5,408 nucleotides of DNA from an uncultured Oscillospiraceae bacterium (GTDB lineage: Bacteria; Bacillota; Clostridia; Oscillospirales; Oscillospiraceae), in NCBI GenBank assembly GCA_934630985.1, contig CAKTXO010000111.1, forward strand, positions 1 through 5,408, written 5' to 3'. A program made the position numbers and the translations under genes. Under the pieces are notes generated by a model. The model saw only the letters and a program-made list of their open reading frames with translations. It did no database searches and was not told the origin of the DNA. This document shows, piece by piece, positions 4,963 to 5,408 of this stretch (positions are counted from its first letter, which is position 1; the number at the start of each line of letters is the position of its first letter).

Positions 4963-5408
4963 ATGGACATTACCCTTTTTCCCACCTCCTTGCGGGGCGA
5001 AATCACCCCCATCCCCTCCAAATCCCAGGCCCATCGGCTGCTGATTCTGGCGGCTTTTGCGCATAGCCCCACGGAGCTTCTCTGCTCGGAAACCAACCGG
5101 GACATTGAAGCAACGGCAGACTGCCTGAACGCTCTGGGCGCGGATATCCGGCGAACCGATACCGGCTACACCGTCCATCCCGTCCGAGCCCTTCCCGAAA
5201 AAGCGGTGCTCAACTGCTGCGAAAGCGGCTCCACACTGCGCTTTCTCCTGCCGGTAGCCGGTGCGCTCGGCGTGGACAGCACCTTCCTGCTGGAGGGTCG
5301 TCTGCCCCAGCGTCCCCTTTCTCCCATGTGGGAGGAGATGGAGCGGATGGGCTGCACCCTTTCCCGCCCCACGCCGAACACCATCCACTGCGCCGGAAAG
5401 CTTCGCCC
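4963..5408 (+). CDS. aroA: 3-phosphoshikimate 1-carboxyvinyltransferase (EPSP synthase), 3' truncated by window end
   Basis: It transfers the enolpyruvyl group of phosphoenolpyruvate to shikimate 3-phosphate, the sixth step of the pathway and the target of glyphosate. The first 148 residues are present out of an expected 400-430. The signature PSKSQAHR (18-25), with Lys20, Ser21 and Arg25, binds shikimate 3-phosphate and phosphoenolpyruvate. TNRDIEAT (44-51) follows. ESGSTLRFLLPVAGALG (87-103) replaces the NAGTAMRPL of the E. coli enzyme, and GRLPQRPL (112-119) contains the conserved Arg/Gln pair. The ATG is one base after the aroB stop. Only a weak Shine-Dalgarno (GCAGGG, 4950-4955) is seen, so translation may depend on ribosomes ending aroB. 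No frameshift is seen up to the window edge. Confidence 0.94.
   Translation, partial: MDITLFPTSLRGEITPIPSKSQAHRLLILAAFAHSPTELLCSETNRDIEATADCLNALGADIRRTDTGYTVHPVRALPEKAVLNCCESGSTLRFLLPVAGALGVDSTFLLEGRLPQRPLSPMWEEMERMGCTLSRPTPNTIHCAGKLR

Overview
The window reads as a Clostridia-type (Firmicutes) chromosome, probably from an Oscillospirales-like anaerobe. This is inferred from strong GGAGG-type Shine-Dalgarno sites, moderately high G+C by eye with many CGG arginine codons, and a gene set typical of such genomes (FN3/Ig-like surface protein, zinc-dependent phospholipase C family protein, VanZ family protein, compact aro operon). No rRNA, tRNA, insertion sequence or CRISPR array is visible. All supported genes lie on the + strand.

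Left part (1-1826): the C-terminal end of a probable surface protein with FN3/Ig-like beta-sandwich character ends at 489 and is followed by a long hairpin. A short intergenic region with an extended -10 promoter leads to a zinc-dependent phospholipase C family gene (659-1210). A VanZ family membrane protein gene (1233-1826) follows 22 bases later, probably on the same transcript.

Middle part (1827-2101): this gap is a regulatory leader. A good sigma-A type promoter (-35 at 1881, -10 at 1904, 17-base spacer) drives a transcript with a well-spaced Shine-Dalgarno site and an 18-codon leader peptide, MVANRMSSFYFYYYYFFA. Nine consecutive residues are Phe or Tyr (4 Phe, 5 Tyr). The Tyr/Phe codons form one arm of a perfect 13-bp hairpin (1978-1990 with 1998-2010). 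The 3' arm of that hairpin overlaps a sequence (2007-2021) that can pair with 2054-2068, and so competes with an 11-bp GC-rich intrinsic terminator (2052-2062 with 2068-2078, then six T). These are the parts of a classical ribosome-mediated attenuator: 1:2 protector, 2:3 antiterminator, 3:4 terminator.

Right part (2102-5408): a tightly packed operon, aroF (DAHP synthase with N-terminal ferredoxin-like domain), tyrA (prephenate dehydrogenase, no ACT domain), aroB (3-dehydroquinate synthase) and the start of aroA (EPSP synthase, cut by the window end). The genes overlap by 4 bases or are 1 base apart. Together they cover the first two steps and the sixth step of the shikimate pathway plus the tyrosine branch. 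The leader peptide therefore senses end products of the operon it precedes. This Tyr/Phe leader-peptide attenuator is the most notable element in the window, because aromatic genes in Firmicutes are better known for control by T-box leaders or TRAP.
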